The position numbers and the translations under genes are program-made. Below, piece by piece: positions 1 to 10,595 of a stretch of 64,000 bases of DNA; the first letter of the stretch is position 1, and the number at the start of each line of letters is the position of its first letter. Origin of the DNA: Lunularia cruciata (taxonomy: Eukaryota; Streptophyta; Marchantiopsida; Lunulariales; Lunulariaceae). The stretch covers positions 63,988,944 to 64,052,943 of the forward strand of contig OX419755.1 of assembly GCA_948567375.1 (NCBI GenBank). Direction: 5' to 3'. Below the pieces are notes generated by a model. The model worked only from the letters and a program-made list of their open reading frames with translations. It had not been told where the DNA came from and did no database searches.

Positions 1-3000
1 AGCAACCATTGAACGGTAGTTGGGACATACCTGAGGTAATCTGTTAGGTGAGAAAGACATAGCAGCAAAGCAGCAAACATATGGTGGCAGCGGGTGGGAG
101 GTAGACATAACTGGGTGATTCATCGGTAGGTCACAGATATATTGAGTGTATGAATGTGGTTATAACAGATTATAACCGTTTGTTATAACAGATTTCTATA
201 CCCACGTAAGACTGGATAAGACATGACAGTGTGAAACCAGGTATAAGAAGTAAACCCCTCATAACCATCATTCACACATTACAGAATGAAATACAGAACC
301 CGTTGTAAACAACCCGGTCCCATACCCACGTCTGACTCTTGATGGTAAAGATCACCAAATCTATCAATTACATAGAGAGGCAAGCACGCGAAAGTCTGCA
401 CCCAGGGTTAGCACAACGTTTATCCCATGAGACTGGATAATGTATATCGCATCATGCACTATGAACCCATGGGCCAAAAACACTAAACACTATAGGGAAG
501 CAATCAGACTGTCACAGTAAACCTCCACGTGAGCACTCGATGTCCTACAGGGTGGCAAAATAACTGGTCAATCCCATCACCCCTTGTACCAAGTTTCTGT
601 TCGAAAGCTCATGAGTGCCGAGGCAAACTCGATTGCTTCTCAGAGTGCCGGTGAAAAGGACATGCAACATTTTCCAACTTGTGAAAGGTGAGAATAGCAA
701 AAACGAAAAAGGTAAGAGCTAAGAAAAAGCATCGAGAAGAGAAGAGCCGAGAAATATCAGAAGGGCAGGAGAGAACATGAGAGATAGGAAAGAGGTAAGA
801 GTTGAGGAAAAACATCGACAAGAGAAGAGTCGAGAAATAAGAGAAGAGCAGGAGAGAACATGAGAGATACCGTGCGAGAAATCGTTTAAGCAAGAGAGGC
901 ACGTGGCAAGTGGGTCCCATGCAAGAAAATGCAAGTTCCCTATCATACTGTACATCGTGCTAGGAAGAATTGTATATCATATTGCACTGGGAAGAAGACC
1001 ACAGTATGTGTATTTTGTGTAGTTACAGAAAAGATATACAGTAAAGGGGTGACTCTGTGAGCTATGGGCTAAATATTGGCCAGCTTGGACAGAAGCTCCC
1101 CGCCTGTTTCAAAGAGCAGAGTCTCTCACGTCTCTCTAGATGCTGTAGATACTGAGGCTGGTATAGCCATGCATATTCTTCTCTTTTTGGAATACAGGGC
1201 AAAGTTGTCAACCAGGCGTTAGAATCAGTAATCTTTACCACCCAAAACCTAACCAGGTGCCAGAACCACTAATCCTTAGTAGTTAGAACCAGAAGTGTAA
1301 ATAAGTAAAGCAAGAGGGTAGAGACAAGAATGGAGTCAGCTCTACAGCAGAGAGCAAGTGGATGTAGTGAGAAAGAGGGTGGAGACAAAATCGAGTCTGC
1401 AGAGGAGTGGATGCAATAAGCGAAAGGGTCCAGGCAAGAAGCGATTCATCTGTCGATGTCAAAGCACGTACAATAGACTGCTGGGAACAAGTAGACGTAG
1501 CGAGCAAGAAGGATGGAGACAAGAAGCGAGTTAGCAAACCATTGGGCTATTAGCTAGTGGAAGCAATAAGCAAGTGGGCACAGTCAAGAAACTGTTCAAC
1601 TCTGGATGGAATATGCATATAGATCCATGCAAGCAGCGCTTGACGTAAAGGCAAGTGGAATTAATACACAAGTGGATGCATTCAAGAAACAATGCAGACT
1701 TACCTGTCCTACCGTCTAGTGTAGCAAGCCCCCAGTTTCTTGCGAAATATAGCCGGCGGGTATATTACACAGGCTTATTTGCGTAATGAAATACACACCC
1801 CATTGTAAACAACCCGGTTCCATACCCACTTAAACAGATATATTGGGAATTGAGATAGAAGCGGTTCAAAGAACGAGGAATCATGATCCCATTAAAAGTG
1901 CAACGATATTCAGATGATGTGATATAAATATGATATAAGCAAATCGAAATGAATAGCGACACTGGAAGTGGAGATCAGTGAATCTAACTAAACGAATATA
2001 AGTCAGAGTAAAGACATAATTGAAACATCTCGTGAGCAACAAGTGCAGGGAACTAGTAAACTAGTATACAGTTTAGTACGATAGGCAACCCATGGAGATG
2101 CGATGGAGATGAGACAAGCGAAAAATATAAATACATTGAGAAATAAGAAGTCAAGAAATACAATACATTGGCCACGATTGACCACCTATAAGCAACGCGT
2201 GAACGAAGAAAGTAAGCTACAGTCTGGAGTCGCGCAGGAACCTAGAGATCGAAAGTCAAGTATGAACCATGAAGCAGGCAAACTGCGAGCGACTAATAAT
2301 AGGGAAGGAATTAATTGAGGAGTGGAGGAGTGGAGCGATGTGGAAGCGGAGTGGATGGAGTTTTTCCTAAAACAGATCGAAGCGTAACAGTATACGCAAC
2401 TGGATATTAAGAGACAAGAGCGGAGCGAAAGAGGACTGGATAGAATTATCGCAACATGCGCAATGAACGCACGAGTCCTAGAACGCTAAACAGCTGAAGA
2501 AGCAGAAGGCGGTCATAGTCCTCCCCAAAAGCACGTGTGTATTCATCAGTGCCGAAGTAGCTGAGCGAATGTCAGTACCCCTCCAACCGAGTTTCCGTTT
2601 GAAAGCTCATGAGTGCTAAGGCAAACTCGGTTGCTCCCTCAAGTGCCACTCAAAAGGAGTAAGAAAGTTGAAGAAAGAACCAACTGAAAATTATATGGGG
2701 AAATTAAACAGATATATTAGGACATGAGAGCAGAAGCTACATTACGTGCATATGGAGTGCGGATGGTATGTAAACATGATATGCGCAAATCGAGATGAGA
2801 AATGCAACCCTAAAGGAGGTAAAGAATCTAACAGATTAAATGCAATGTTAAGCACAAACGAAATATCAATATTTCCTGAACAACAGCAGTAGAGAATTGA
2901 TAATCATCTTTTAATCGATCGGGCGCTAAGCAAAGCATGTGGCATAATAGAGAGGACAAGCTGTAATTGAAGACCAACCAGCGAAACTTAACCAATCGAG

Positions 3001-3137
3001 AGAACTGAAATTGGCAGACTGGACAGAAACATGTATAGGAACCATGAAACAGAACAACAAATGTGAGTTGGAGCAAAGTGGGAAGAGAGTGGATGGTCTC
3101 TTCGCTGAGAAGGAGCGATGGGTCAGAGGACTGGATA
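1..3137. repeat. Interspersed repeat family R, left block (no gene)
   Basis: No credible gene is seen here; the short ORFs lack any recognisable motif. The block is built from diverged copies of sequence that recurs elsewhere in the window. Two landmarks define it. One is a 'cacTAAACA...GAAGCAGAAGGCGG..ATAGT' segment near 470-545 and 2485-2520, which recurs at 3671-3711, 10290-10330 and 60365-60400. The other is 'ACAGATATATT(G/A)G' at about 133, 1834 and 2708, which recurs at 8945, 9569 and 10389. A segment with 'CTCATGAGTGC' followed by 'GGCAAACTCG' lies at about 608-632 and 2606-2632 and recurs at 60480-60515. A further pair at about 298-330 and 1801-1830 shares 'TGTAAACAACCCGGT'. The family has no recognised coding capacity or terminal repeats, so its class is unknown. 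Confidence 0.55.
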
Positions 3138-3142
3138 GAGTA

Positions 3143-3631
3143 TGTTAGTTGTGATAATCTCTAGTTTAGTGACTAGACACATGACTAGGCTCGATACATG
3201 ATTAGGATAGATACATGATTAGACTAGATACATGATTAGGCTAGATACATGATTAAGGTGAAGTGAGGTCGCAGCCCTAATTAGGGCTCAGCAAAGCAAC
3301 CTTCTAGAGCTTGCTTGTGTATATATATGAGTGCTCTCTGCTCATGTTAAGGTAAGTTCTCATACAAGGATCATTCCCAGCACCTTGTACCTTGTTTAAG
3401 GTGTGTTCTATGCTGCTTCCCACTGGGGTACCTTTCATGCTGCGTGAGTGCTGCTGCGTACTATCTTTGAAGGCTCTGAGAGAGAGTGAGTTGAATATTG
3501 CTGAGTGCAATCAGGAGTGTCTACTCTGGTGAGACTAGGAAGCTGAGTGCTAGGATGTCTGATACATCAGAAGTCAGAATGACTGAGGATAGACCATCTA
3601 CTTCAAAGACTAGGAAGAAAGGTTCTCATCA
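3143..3631 (+). mobile_element. Solo LTR of the copia family
   Basis: This 489-bp sequence matches the LTRs of the neighbouring copia element (starts TGTTAGTTGTGATAATCTCT, ends GGTTCTCATCA) but has no internal region. It is flanked by a perfect 5-bp target-site duplication, GAGTA at 3138-3142 and 3632-3636, which shows insertion followed by LTR-LTR recombination. It is about 34 bp longer than the complete element's LTRs because it has extra copies of a 'GATACATGATTAG' unit near 3190-3255. The start codon and TATA-like run of the family are present, so a transcript starting here would still encode the first gag residues. Confidence 0.93.
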
Positions 3632-3711
3632 GAGTATATCACAGCAAGCGCTATGGAGGCTTGGGTCCTGAGACACTAAACAGCTGAGGGAAGCAGAAGG
3701 CGGACATAGTA

Positions 3712-4166
3712 TGTTAGTTGTGATAATCTCTAGTTTAGTGACTAGATACATGACTAGGCTCGATACATGATTAGACTAGATACATGATTAAGGTGAAGTG
3801 AGGGCGCAGCCTCAATTAGGGCTCTGCAAAGCAACCTGCTAGAGCTTGCTTGTGTATATATATGAGTGCTCTCTGCTCATGTTAAGGTAAGTTCTCATAC
3901 AAGGATCATTCCCAGCACCTTGTACCTTGTTTAAGGTGTGTTCTATGCTGCTTCCCACTGGGGTACCTTTCATGCTGCGTGAGTGCTGCTGTGTACTATC
4001 TTTGAAGGCTCTGAGAGAGAGTGAGTTGAATATTGCTGAGTGCAATCAGGAGTGTCTACTCTGGTGAGACTAGGAAGCTGAGTGCTAGGATGTCTGATAC
4101 ATCAGAAGTCAGAATGACTGAGGATAGACCATCTACTTCAAAGACTAAGAAGAAAGGTTCTCATCA
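3712..4166 (+). repeat. Copia 5' LTR
   Basis: It starts TGTTAG and ends TCATCA, with the usual TG..CA ends. A TATA-like run TATATATA lies at 3855-3862, so transcription probably starts near 3885-3900. The first in-frame ATG of gag (4090) lies inside the LTR, leaving 77 nt of coding sequence within it. Against the 3' LTR I see two substitutions, one in 'GAGGGC/GAGGTC' and one in 'ACTAAG/ACTAGG'. Confidence 0.95.
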
Positions 4167-7100
4167 GGTTATGGGCCCACAATCACCATTGGGGTTGATA
4201 GGAGAACTCAGAGAACTAGAGAAACTAGGAAACACTAATTACAAAGCCTGGGCTTTGGATGTGAAGTGTATCCTAGACAGTTATGACTGTTTGGACTTGG
4301 CATTAGAAGCTCATGATATAGATGAGCTTGAGTCCAACAAGGAGGAGAGAATCAAGCATTCTACTACTAGGAGGTTTCTGCTAAGGGCTATGCAAGAGCA
4401 AGTCAGAGACCTAGTAGACACTTATGCTTGGAGTCGGGAGATCTGGCTCAAACTCAAGAATTTTTACTCTGTTGAGAGGCTGGAAAGTTCCAGTAGGATC
4501 TGGGATGGGATGTGGAACACTAAACTTGCAGATGGTGAAGACTTTACTTTGCACTTGTCAAAGTTACAGAAGGTCTTCAAGAGTGTCAAGGAGGATGGGG
4601 GTCCCCTTACAGAGAAATATGAGATTAACCATCTCTTGAGGACTCTCCCTCCAAGCTACCAGCCTATCAAAGTAGCTCTAAAAGTTCTACCTGTTGAAGT
4701 TGTCACATGGGATTATGTGATAGACAGATTGCTGGTGTTTAGCAGAGACAGAGAGGAACTAGAGATGAAGTTTAATGATTTGGGAGATTCTGCTCTGTTC
4801 AGTGCTTCTTCTCAGTCAAGGAGAGTGCCAGATAGAAGAGTGAGCAAACCAGAGCAATCCAGAGTGAGTAAATCTGGTAAAGGGGTTAGTAGTGTTGCTA
4901 ACATGATCTGTTATTTCTGTCATGAGAAAGGTCATGTTGCACCTATATGTCCCAAGAGAGGAGAAAGGAGAGAACGAGAGCTGAAGAAGGTAGGAAAGGG
5001 ACCTCAACCAGTAAGAGGTCGAAAATTTCCGAGTTCAGCTTACAACACAGAGGAGTGCAATGAGATAAAAAGCGATGAGGAGGGGTACTCAGCAGAAGAG
5101 CTAGATTGTGGAATGTTGGCAGAATCGCAGTTGTCCACAAACAGTTCTGGATGGTTCTTGGATTCTGGAGCCACCTCTCATATCTGTTACCAGAAGGAGC
5201 TGTTCTCAACTCTTCAACCTCTGAAGGTGCCCAAGAGTGTTCGTTGTGGACCTGGGATTCTAAATCCAGTGTTAGGAACTGGCAAAGTTCCTATTGCCTT
5301 CATGGGAAGATCTTACACAAGTTCTTGTAAGAGCTATTTGGAAGATGTGCTCTATGTTCCAGATTACACCAAGAACTTGATATCAGTACATCGCCTCATG
5401 GAGCATGGAGTGGATGTTCTGTTTGAAAGCAACAGAAATCAATGCACTTTGAAGAAAGGAGAGCTGGTCCTTGGATATGGCACTGCCAGAGGGAGGCTGT
5501 TCAAGTTAATGGAAGCTGATTGTTCTGATTCTGCATTGGTAGCAGAAAACAGAAATGATATCCATCTGTGGCATTTGAGGTTAGGGCACTTGTCAGTGCA
5601 AAACCTATATGCTTTAGAGAAGGTAGTGGATGGGTTGAAACTGGATCCCAAAGGAAAACTCGAGTTCTGCATTGGGTGTGCAGAAGGTAAGGCACACAAG
5701 GCTCCTATCCCCAAGAAATCTTCATCTAGAGCTTCTGGTGTTCTAGATGTCATACATTCTGATGTATGGGGATACATGACTGAGAAGTCATTGAGTGGAG
5801 CAGCCTACTACATTTCCTTTGTGGATGATTACAGTAGAAAGAGCTTTATCTATCTCATGAAAAGCAAGGATGAAGAGCTGCGAAAAATCCAGAAGTTTGT
5901 AGCCATGGCTGAGTTGCAGACTGGGAGAAAAGTCAAGCAATTGAGAACAGATGGAGGCAGGGAATACAGGAATGAGGAATTCCTCTCCTTTCTGTCAGAG
6001 AAAGGAATCCTTCTTGACTGTACAGCCAGAGACAGTCCTGCACAGAATGGAGTTGCAGAAAGGTTAAATAGGACACTGGTGGACAAAGCATTGGCCATGC
6101 TCCAACATGCCAAGCTGGAGAGAAAGTTTTGGGGTGCTGCAATTAGCACTGCAAATTACCTTAGAAATATCAGTGGTACCACAGCATTGCAAGGAAGAAC
6201 TCCTGAAGAATGCTGGAGTGGTAAGAAACCTAATCTTTCAGCTTTGAAGGTTTTTGGATGTCCTGCCTATGTTCATATTCTCAAGGAGCAAAGGAGGAAG
6301 TTCACAAAGAAAGCTGAGAGAATGCTCTTTGTAGGATATGAAGAGGGACTGAAAGGATATCTTCTGTACAATCCTAAGTCTAGACAGATCATCAGAAGTA
6401 GAGATGTACTCTTTGATGAATTGAGGACTTGGAGTGAGAACAGTGATGAGTTGCAGAAGCAAGCTGATCAGTATGATCAGCCTCATCGACCTATCTTCCC
6501 AAGCTGCAGAGTCAGTTTTTCAGATAAATCATCAGAAGAGCAATCTCTACCTGAAGCTGATGGTTCACCAAAGGAGAGTCTGAAGGTGTACACAAGAAGG
6601 CCTAAACAGACGGTGGTATCTGATTCTGATACTACAGAAGAAGACTCCCAGAAGCAGACTGCAGATGCAGAATCTCTGAGTGAGATTCCGGAGATGTCAA
6701 AAGATGACATGAAACTTCTCGGCACAGAGCCAAGAAGATCACAGAGAGATAGAAAAACTATTGACAGACTTGGCTTTCTATCAGAAGAGATGTTAGATGA
6801 ATCTTACATCTGTCATGAAGATTGTGATCCAGACACTTTACAGCAAGCTTTGCTCAGACCAGATTCGAGTCAATGGGAGTTGGCTATAGCAGAAGAGAAG
6901 AAGTCTCTTCAGACTAATGGTACATGGGTACTAGCTGATTTACCACCAGGTAGGAAAGCAATTGGTTGTAAATGGGTTTTCAGACGTGGAGCTGAGAATG
7001 AGATCCTGAAGTACAAGGCAAGACTTGTTGCAAAGGGCTTCAATCAGAAAGCATCAATAGATTATTCAGAAACTTTTGCACCAGTTGCCAGGTATGGATC

Positions 7101-8364
7101 TATTCGCATGCTTCTAGCTCTTGCTGCAGAGAGAGATTGGGAAGTGGAGCAATTAGATGTGAAAACAGCCTTTCTCAATGGAGATTTGAGAGAGTCTATC
7201 TACATGGATGTTCCAGATGGATATACTGAAGGCAAAGGAAAAGTATACTTGCTTAAGAAGGCCTTATATGGTCTTAAGCAAGCTCCTAGAGCCTGGTATG
7301 AGAAACTAGACTCATACTTGAGAGAGCAGGATTTCAAACGAGCAGATTCTGACATGAGTGTGTATACTAGAGATGATGTATACATAGCTGTATATGTAGA
7401 TGATCTACTACTGTTGGGGAACAGTGAATCTATCAAAGGAGTGATAGATTTCTTGTGTTCTGTTTTTGAGATGACTATTCTTGGTCCTGTACAACTCGTT
7501 TTGGGAATCAAAGTGAGCAGAGATAGAGAAGCAGGATGGATCCGAATTAGTCAACCACAGTATGTGAGATCCATACTAGCTAAGTATCAGATGACAGAGG
7601 CGAATCCTGTCTCTACACCTCTTGATCTGGGGTGGAAGCACAGCAGAATCATAGATGGGGAGATGAATCTCTGTGACAAAGTGTTGTATCAGAGTGCTCT
7701 TGGTTCTCTAATGTTTATCATGGTCTGTACAAGACCAGATATCTGCTATGCAGTGGGAGCACTAGCTAGATATACTAGCAACCCTGCACAAGTACATTGG
7801 AAAGGTATAAAGAGAGTATTCAGGTACTTAAAGGGTACTCAAGATGCATTCTTGGAGTACAGAAAGCAAGGAAACATACTTGCTTCTACACTTGAAGCAT
7901 ATACAGATGCTAGTTGGGGAGATGACACAGATAACAGTAGATCAACTAGTGGATATGTTATCATGCTTAGTGGTGGAGCAATTAGTTGGCGTAGTAAACA
8001 GCAAACATCTGTTGCACTGTCTACTACTGAGGCAGAATTTATGGCTGCCTCAAATGCTACTCAAGAAGTCATCTGGAACAGGAGACTTCTTAAGGAGTTG
8101 GGTTTTGAGCAGGAGAGTCCTACTACATTGTACTGTGACAATACAGGAAGTATAGCACTCAGCAAAAATCCTGTACATCACCCAAGGACTAAGCATATTG
8201 AGATTAGAAGAAGATTTGTAGAGGAGAAAGAGAAGGAGAATGTAGTGAAGTTAGTTTACTGTCCTACACAGGAGATGACAGCTGATGTGTTTACAAAAGC
8301 ATTACCTAAAGATAAACACATAAAATGTGCTGTAGAAATGGGAATAGTACTAAACTCTCATTAA
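4090..8364 (+). CDS. Copia Gag-Pol polyprotein, intact
   Basis: This is a single 1424-residue frame starting at ATG 4090. The open frame reaches back to 4030, but the only upstream candidate start is a TTG at 4033. Gag carries a zinc knuckle CYFCHEKGHVAPIC (about residues 274-287). The protease motif is FLDSGATSH (Asp 358). Integrase has the HHCC region around WHLRLGHLS...CIGCAEGK and the DD35E triad Asp 558, Asp 621 and Glu 657. Reverse transcriptase shows LDVKTAFLNGDL (Asp 1023) and YVDD (Asp 1104/1105). RNase H begins at TDASWGDD (Asp 1273) and includes TEAEF. All catalytic residues are in place. There is no gag/pol frameshift or stop, so Gag excess would need another mechanism such as proteolysis or splicing. 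The product makes virus-like particles and integrates cDNA. The stop lies 7 nt before the 3' LTR. Confidence 0.97.
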   Translation: MSDTSEVRMTEDRPSTSKTKKKGSHQVMGPQSPLGLIGELRELEKLGNTNYKAWALDVKCILDSYDCLDLALEAHDIDELESNKEERIKHSTTRRFLLRAMQEQVRDLVDTYAWSREIWLKLKNFYSVERLESSSRIWDGMWNTKLADGEDFTLHLSKLQKVFKSVKEDGGPLTEKYEINHLLRTLPPSYQPIKVALKVLPVEVVTWDYVIDRLLVFSRDREELEMKFNDLGDSALFSASSQSRRVPDRRVSKPEQSRVSKSGKGVSSVANMICYFCHEKGHVAPICPKRGERRERELKKVGKGPQPVRGRKFPSSAYNTEECNEIKSDEEGYSAEELDCGMLAESQLSTNSSGWFLDSGATSHICYQKELFSTLQPLKVPKSVRCGPGILNPVLGTGKVPIAFMGRSYTSSCKSYLEDVLYVPDYTKNLISVHRLMEHGVDVLFESNRNQCTLKKGELVLGYGTARGRLFKLMEADCSDSALVAENRNDIHLWHLRLGHLSVQNLYALEKVVDGLKLDPKGKLEFCIGCAEGKAHKAPIPKKSSSRASGVLDVIHSDVWGYMTEKSLSGAAYYISFVDDYSRKSFIYLMKSKDEELRKIQKFVAMAELQTGRKVKQLRTDGGREYRNEEFLSFLSEKGILLDCTARDSPAQNGVAERLNRTLVDKALAMLQHAKLERKFWGAAISTANYLRNISGTTALQGRTPEECWSGKKPNLSALKVFGCPAYVHILKEQRRKFTKKAERMLFVGYEEGLKGYLLYNPKSRQIIRSRDVLFDELRTWSENSDELQKQADQYDQPHRPIFPSCRVSFSDKSSEEQSLPEADGSPKESLKVYTRRPKQTVVSDSDTTEEDSQKQTADAESLSEIPEMSKDDMKLLGTEPRRSQRDRKTIDRLGFLSEEMLDESYICHEDCDPDTLQQALLRPDSSQWELAIAEEKKSLQTNGTWVLADLPPGRKAIGCKWVFRRGAENEILKYKARLVAKGFNQKASIDYSETFAPVARYGSIRMLLALAAERDWEVEQLDVKTAFLNGDLRESIYMDVPDGYTEGKGKVYLLKKALYGLKQAPRAWYEKLDSYLREQDFKRADSDMSVYTRDDVYIAVYVDDLLLLGNSESIKGVIDFLCSVFEMTILGPVQLVLGIKVSRDREAGWIRISQPQYVRSILAKYQMTEANPVSTPLDLGWKHSRIIDGEMNLCDKVLYQSALGSLMFIMVCTRPDICYAVGALARYTSNPAQVHWKGIKRVFRYLKGTQDAFLEYRKQGNILASTLEAYTDASWGDDTDNSRSTSGYVIMLSGGAISWRSKQQTSVALSTTEAEFMAASNATQEVIWNRRLLKELGFEQESPTTLYCDNTGSIALSKNPVHHPRTKHIEIRRRFVEEKEKENVVKLVYCPTQEMTADVFTKALPKDKHIKCAVEMGIVLNSH
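4167..4180 (+). promoter_or_regulatory. Primer binding site for half-tRNA-iMet
   Basis: The 14 bases GGTTATGGGCCCAC follow the LTR directly. Their complement, GTGGGCCCATAACC, is the anticodon stem and loop of plant initiator tRNA-Met, as recalled from the known tRNA. This is not the 3' acceptor end that most plant elements use (TGGTATCAGAGC). The arrangement matches Drosophila copia and yeast Ty5, where a tRNA fragment cut in the anticodon loop primes minus-strand DNA. The site is also inside the gag frame. Confidence 0.85.
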
Positions 8365-8371
8365 GTGGGAG

Positions 8372-8826
8372 TGTTAGTTGTGATAATCTCTAGTTTAGTG
8401 ACTAGATACATGACTAGGCTCGATACATGATTAGACTAGATACATGATTAAGGTGAAGTGAGGTCGCAGCCTCAATTAGGGCTCTGCAAAGCAACCTGCT
8501 AGAGCTTGCTTGTGTATATATATGAGTGCTCTCTGCTCATGTTAAGGTAAGTTCTCATACAAGGATCATTCCCAGCACCTTGTACCTTGTTTAAGGTGTG
8601 TTCTATGCTGCTTCCCACTGGGGTACCTTTCATGCTGCGTGAGTGCTGCTGTGTACTATCTTTGAAGGCTCTGAGAGAGAGTGAGTTGAATATTGCTGAG
8701 TGCAATCAGGAGTGTCTACTCTGGTGAGACTAGGAAGCTGAGTGCTAGGATGTCTGATACATCAGAAGTCAGAATGACTGAGGATAGACCATCTACTTCA
8801 AAGACTAGGAAGAAAGGTTCTCATCA
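8372..8826 (+). repeat. Copia 3' LTR
   Basis: 455 bp, the same length as the 5' LTR and about 99.6% identical to it. It is preceded by the purine tract GTGGGAG and followed by TSD TAGTA (8827-8831). TATA run at about 8515-8522. The LTR-borne start codon (8750) opens a 46-codon frame that runs into flanking R sequence and stops at about 8890; this is a by-product, not a gene. Confidence 0.95.
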
Positions 8827-8831
8827 TAGTA

Positions 8832-10422
8832 AACCTCCACGAAAGCACATGCGACTTCATCAGTGCCTCACTCAGTGCGGTGGTAGCTGAGCAAGTGTCA
8901 GTACCCCTCATACCCAGTTTCTGCTCGAAAACTCATGAGTGCCAACAGATATATTGGTATACGAGAACAGAAGCCATTCTGGGAACGGGTTATCCAGAAC
9001 TCATGAAGGGTTATCCAGAACTCATGAAGTGCAAATGATCGAAAACCAATATGTACATGGATTACAATGCTAGAGTAGTGTTAAAGCACTAGGGTAGAAT
9101 GCATCGAATGTAACCTGCAGCAAAAGCATAATTGAAACAAATTGAGAATAACTGATGGCCAACAGACTAGTAAAGAACATTAAATCGAGAGCACCAATGC
9201 AAACGATAGCGACGAATAGGAAACCATGATGTAAGAGGCCGCCAGTAAGCAGTGCGTGAACATCGATGAAGAACCTGCGAGTAAGCCGTGCATGAACAAA
9301 TATAAAGAACATGGGCTGGAGTCCGGTAGGAACACTGTAGGCATGAGAGGGCGAAGCAGGAAGCAATCAAAGAGCGAAGGAAGTGAAAATACTATGGAAG
9401 GAATTAGTTGGGGAATGGAGGAGTGGAACAAAACAAGAGGTCTCAGATGATGTGTCTACAGAAATGGGTTGAAGTGTGAAAGGGGAATGATAGCGAAGCG
9501 TAAGAGGACAGGATATGAATAATATCACAACCAGCGCTATGGACGCTGGAGTCTTGAGATGCTAAACAACAGATATATTGGTATATGAGAGCAGAAACCG
9601 TTCTGGGAACGGGTTATCCAGAACTCATGAAGTGCACATATCCGATAAACAACATGTACATGATGCACAATGTTAGAGTAGTATTAAAGCTGTAATGTAA
9701 AATGCATCGAAAGTAACCTGCAGCAAAGGCATAAGTGCAACAAAGTAACAAGCAGCAAAGGCATAAGTGCAAGAAATTGAGAATACCGTACTGTCAATGG
9801 ACAGTAAAGAACGTGAAATCGAGAGCAGCAATGCCACCGTGAGCGTGGGATAGAAAGCTTGATGTAAGAGTTCGCCAGTAAAAAATGAAATCGAGAGCCG
9901 CAATGCAACCGATAGCGAGAGGCATAGGAAACGTGCTGTGTGTTGTAAGAGCCCGCCAGGATGCAGTGCGTGGATGAAGCGAGATGAATAGGAGACTTGC
10001 TGTAAGAGCCCACCAGGATGCAGTGCGTGGATGAAGATGAAGAACGTGGGATGGAGTTGGGGAGGAACACAGTAAACACTAGAGGTCGAGGCAGGAAGCA
10101 GTCAGAGATTGAAGGGAAAAGGACTAGGGAGCGAAATAGTAGGGGAATGGAGGAGTGGAACCAAACAAGAATTCTCAAAGGATGTGGCTGTAGAAACGGG
10201 TCTAAATGTAAGAGTGTAACTAGAGCGAAGCGTAAGAGGACAGGATATATCAAGTATATCACACCCAGCGCTATGGACACTGGAGTCCTGAGACACTAAA
10301 CAACTGAAGGAAGCAGAAGGCGGCCATAGTAAACCTCCACGATAACACCAACGACTTCATCAGTGCCTCACGCAGTGCCGCTAAACAACAGATATATAGG
10401 TAAATGATTAAGTTGTCTTCGT
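8832..10422. repeat. Interspersed repeat family R, right block (no gene)
   Basis: The block continues the R copy split by the copia insertion (AAACCTCCACG and CTCATGAGTGCC at 8831-8943). It then holds two near-tandem related units, about 8945-9567 and 9569-10380. Each begins ACAGATATATTGG, contains GGGAACGGGTTATCCAGAAC, runs through 'AACCTGCAGCAAA.GCATAA', and ends near 'GCGCTATGGAC.CTGGAGTC'. A third ACAGATATATAGG at 10389 starts the next partial unit. Several ORFs of 60-200 codons lie here, but they are low-complexity and differ between the two units, so I do not call genes. Confidence 0.5.
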
Positions 10423-10595
10423 TCATATTCCCAATGGAGTAAAAGTTGACGAGATAACGTCAACCCACTCTTTGTTCACCTTTCTCGCAGAACCAGAGCC
10501 CTCGCAAGTCTGCGCTTCCAACCTCAGAATACAGACGATGGCAATGATACGTACAACGAAAGATACAAGAGCAGCTATAAGACAGGTCAAGGGGA
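10423..10595 (-). CDS. Possible terminal exon of CGLD27 (weak)
   Basis: A minus-strand frame opens after a plausible acceptor (TCTAG at 10600-10596) and ends with TGA at 10425-10423. It encodes a hydrophobic stretch rich in Leu, Val and Ile followed by a polar tail, roughly what the C-terminal membrane segment of CGLD27 looks like. I could not find the expected preceding exon (the W-V-K-x-P / R-D-R-L-L-G region), so this may be chance. The interval 10600-11190 otherwise holds no exon I can defend. Confidence 0.2.

Larger units (their letters stand above)
3712..8826 (+). mobile_element. Complete, young Ty1/copia LTR retrotransposon
   Basis: The element has two 455-bp LTRs (3712-4166 and 8372-8826) that differ at only two positions by eye. 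It also has a tRNA-complementary primer site directly after the 5' LTR, one uninterrupted gag-pol frame, a short purine tract (GTGGGAG, 8365-8371) before the 3' LTR, and a perfect TSD TAGTA at 3707-3711 and 8827-8831. The domain order PR-IN-RT-RNase H is that of Ty1/copia. LTR identity above 99% plus an intact ORF makes recent activity likely. It inserted into repeat R only 75 bp from the solo LTR of the same family; removing both insertions rejoins a continuous R copy. Confidence 0.96.

Noticed and set aside
3304-4045. Identical 68-codon minus-strand frames in each copia LTR (3304-3510, 3839-4045, 8499-8705)
   Set aside because: They repeat only because the LTR repeats; they lie antisense to the LTR promoter and have no recognisable motif.
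9684-10299. 198-codon minus-strand and 93-codon plus-strand frames in repeat R
   Set aside because: Low-complexity Leu/Ser-rich or Arg/Lys-rich translations of GA/CT-biased repeat DNA; the frames are not kept in the sister unit at 8945-9567.
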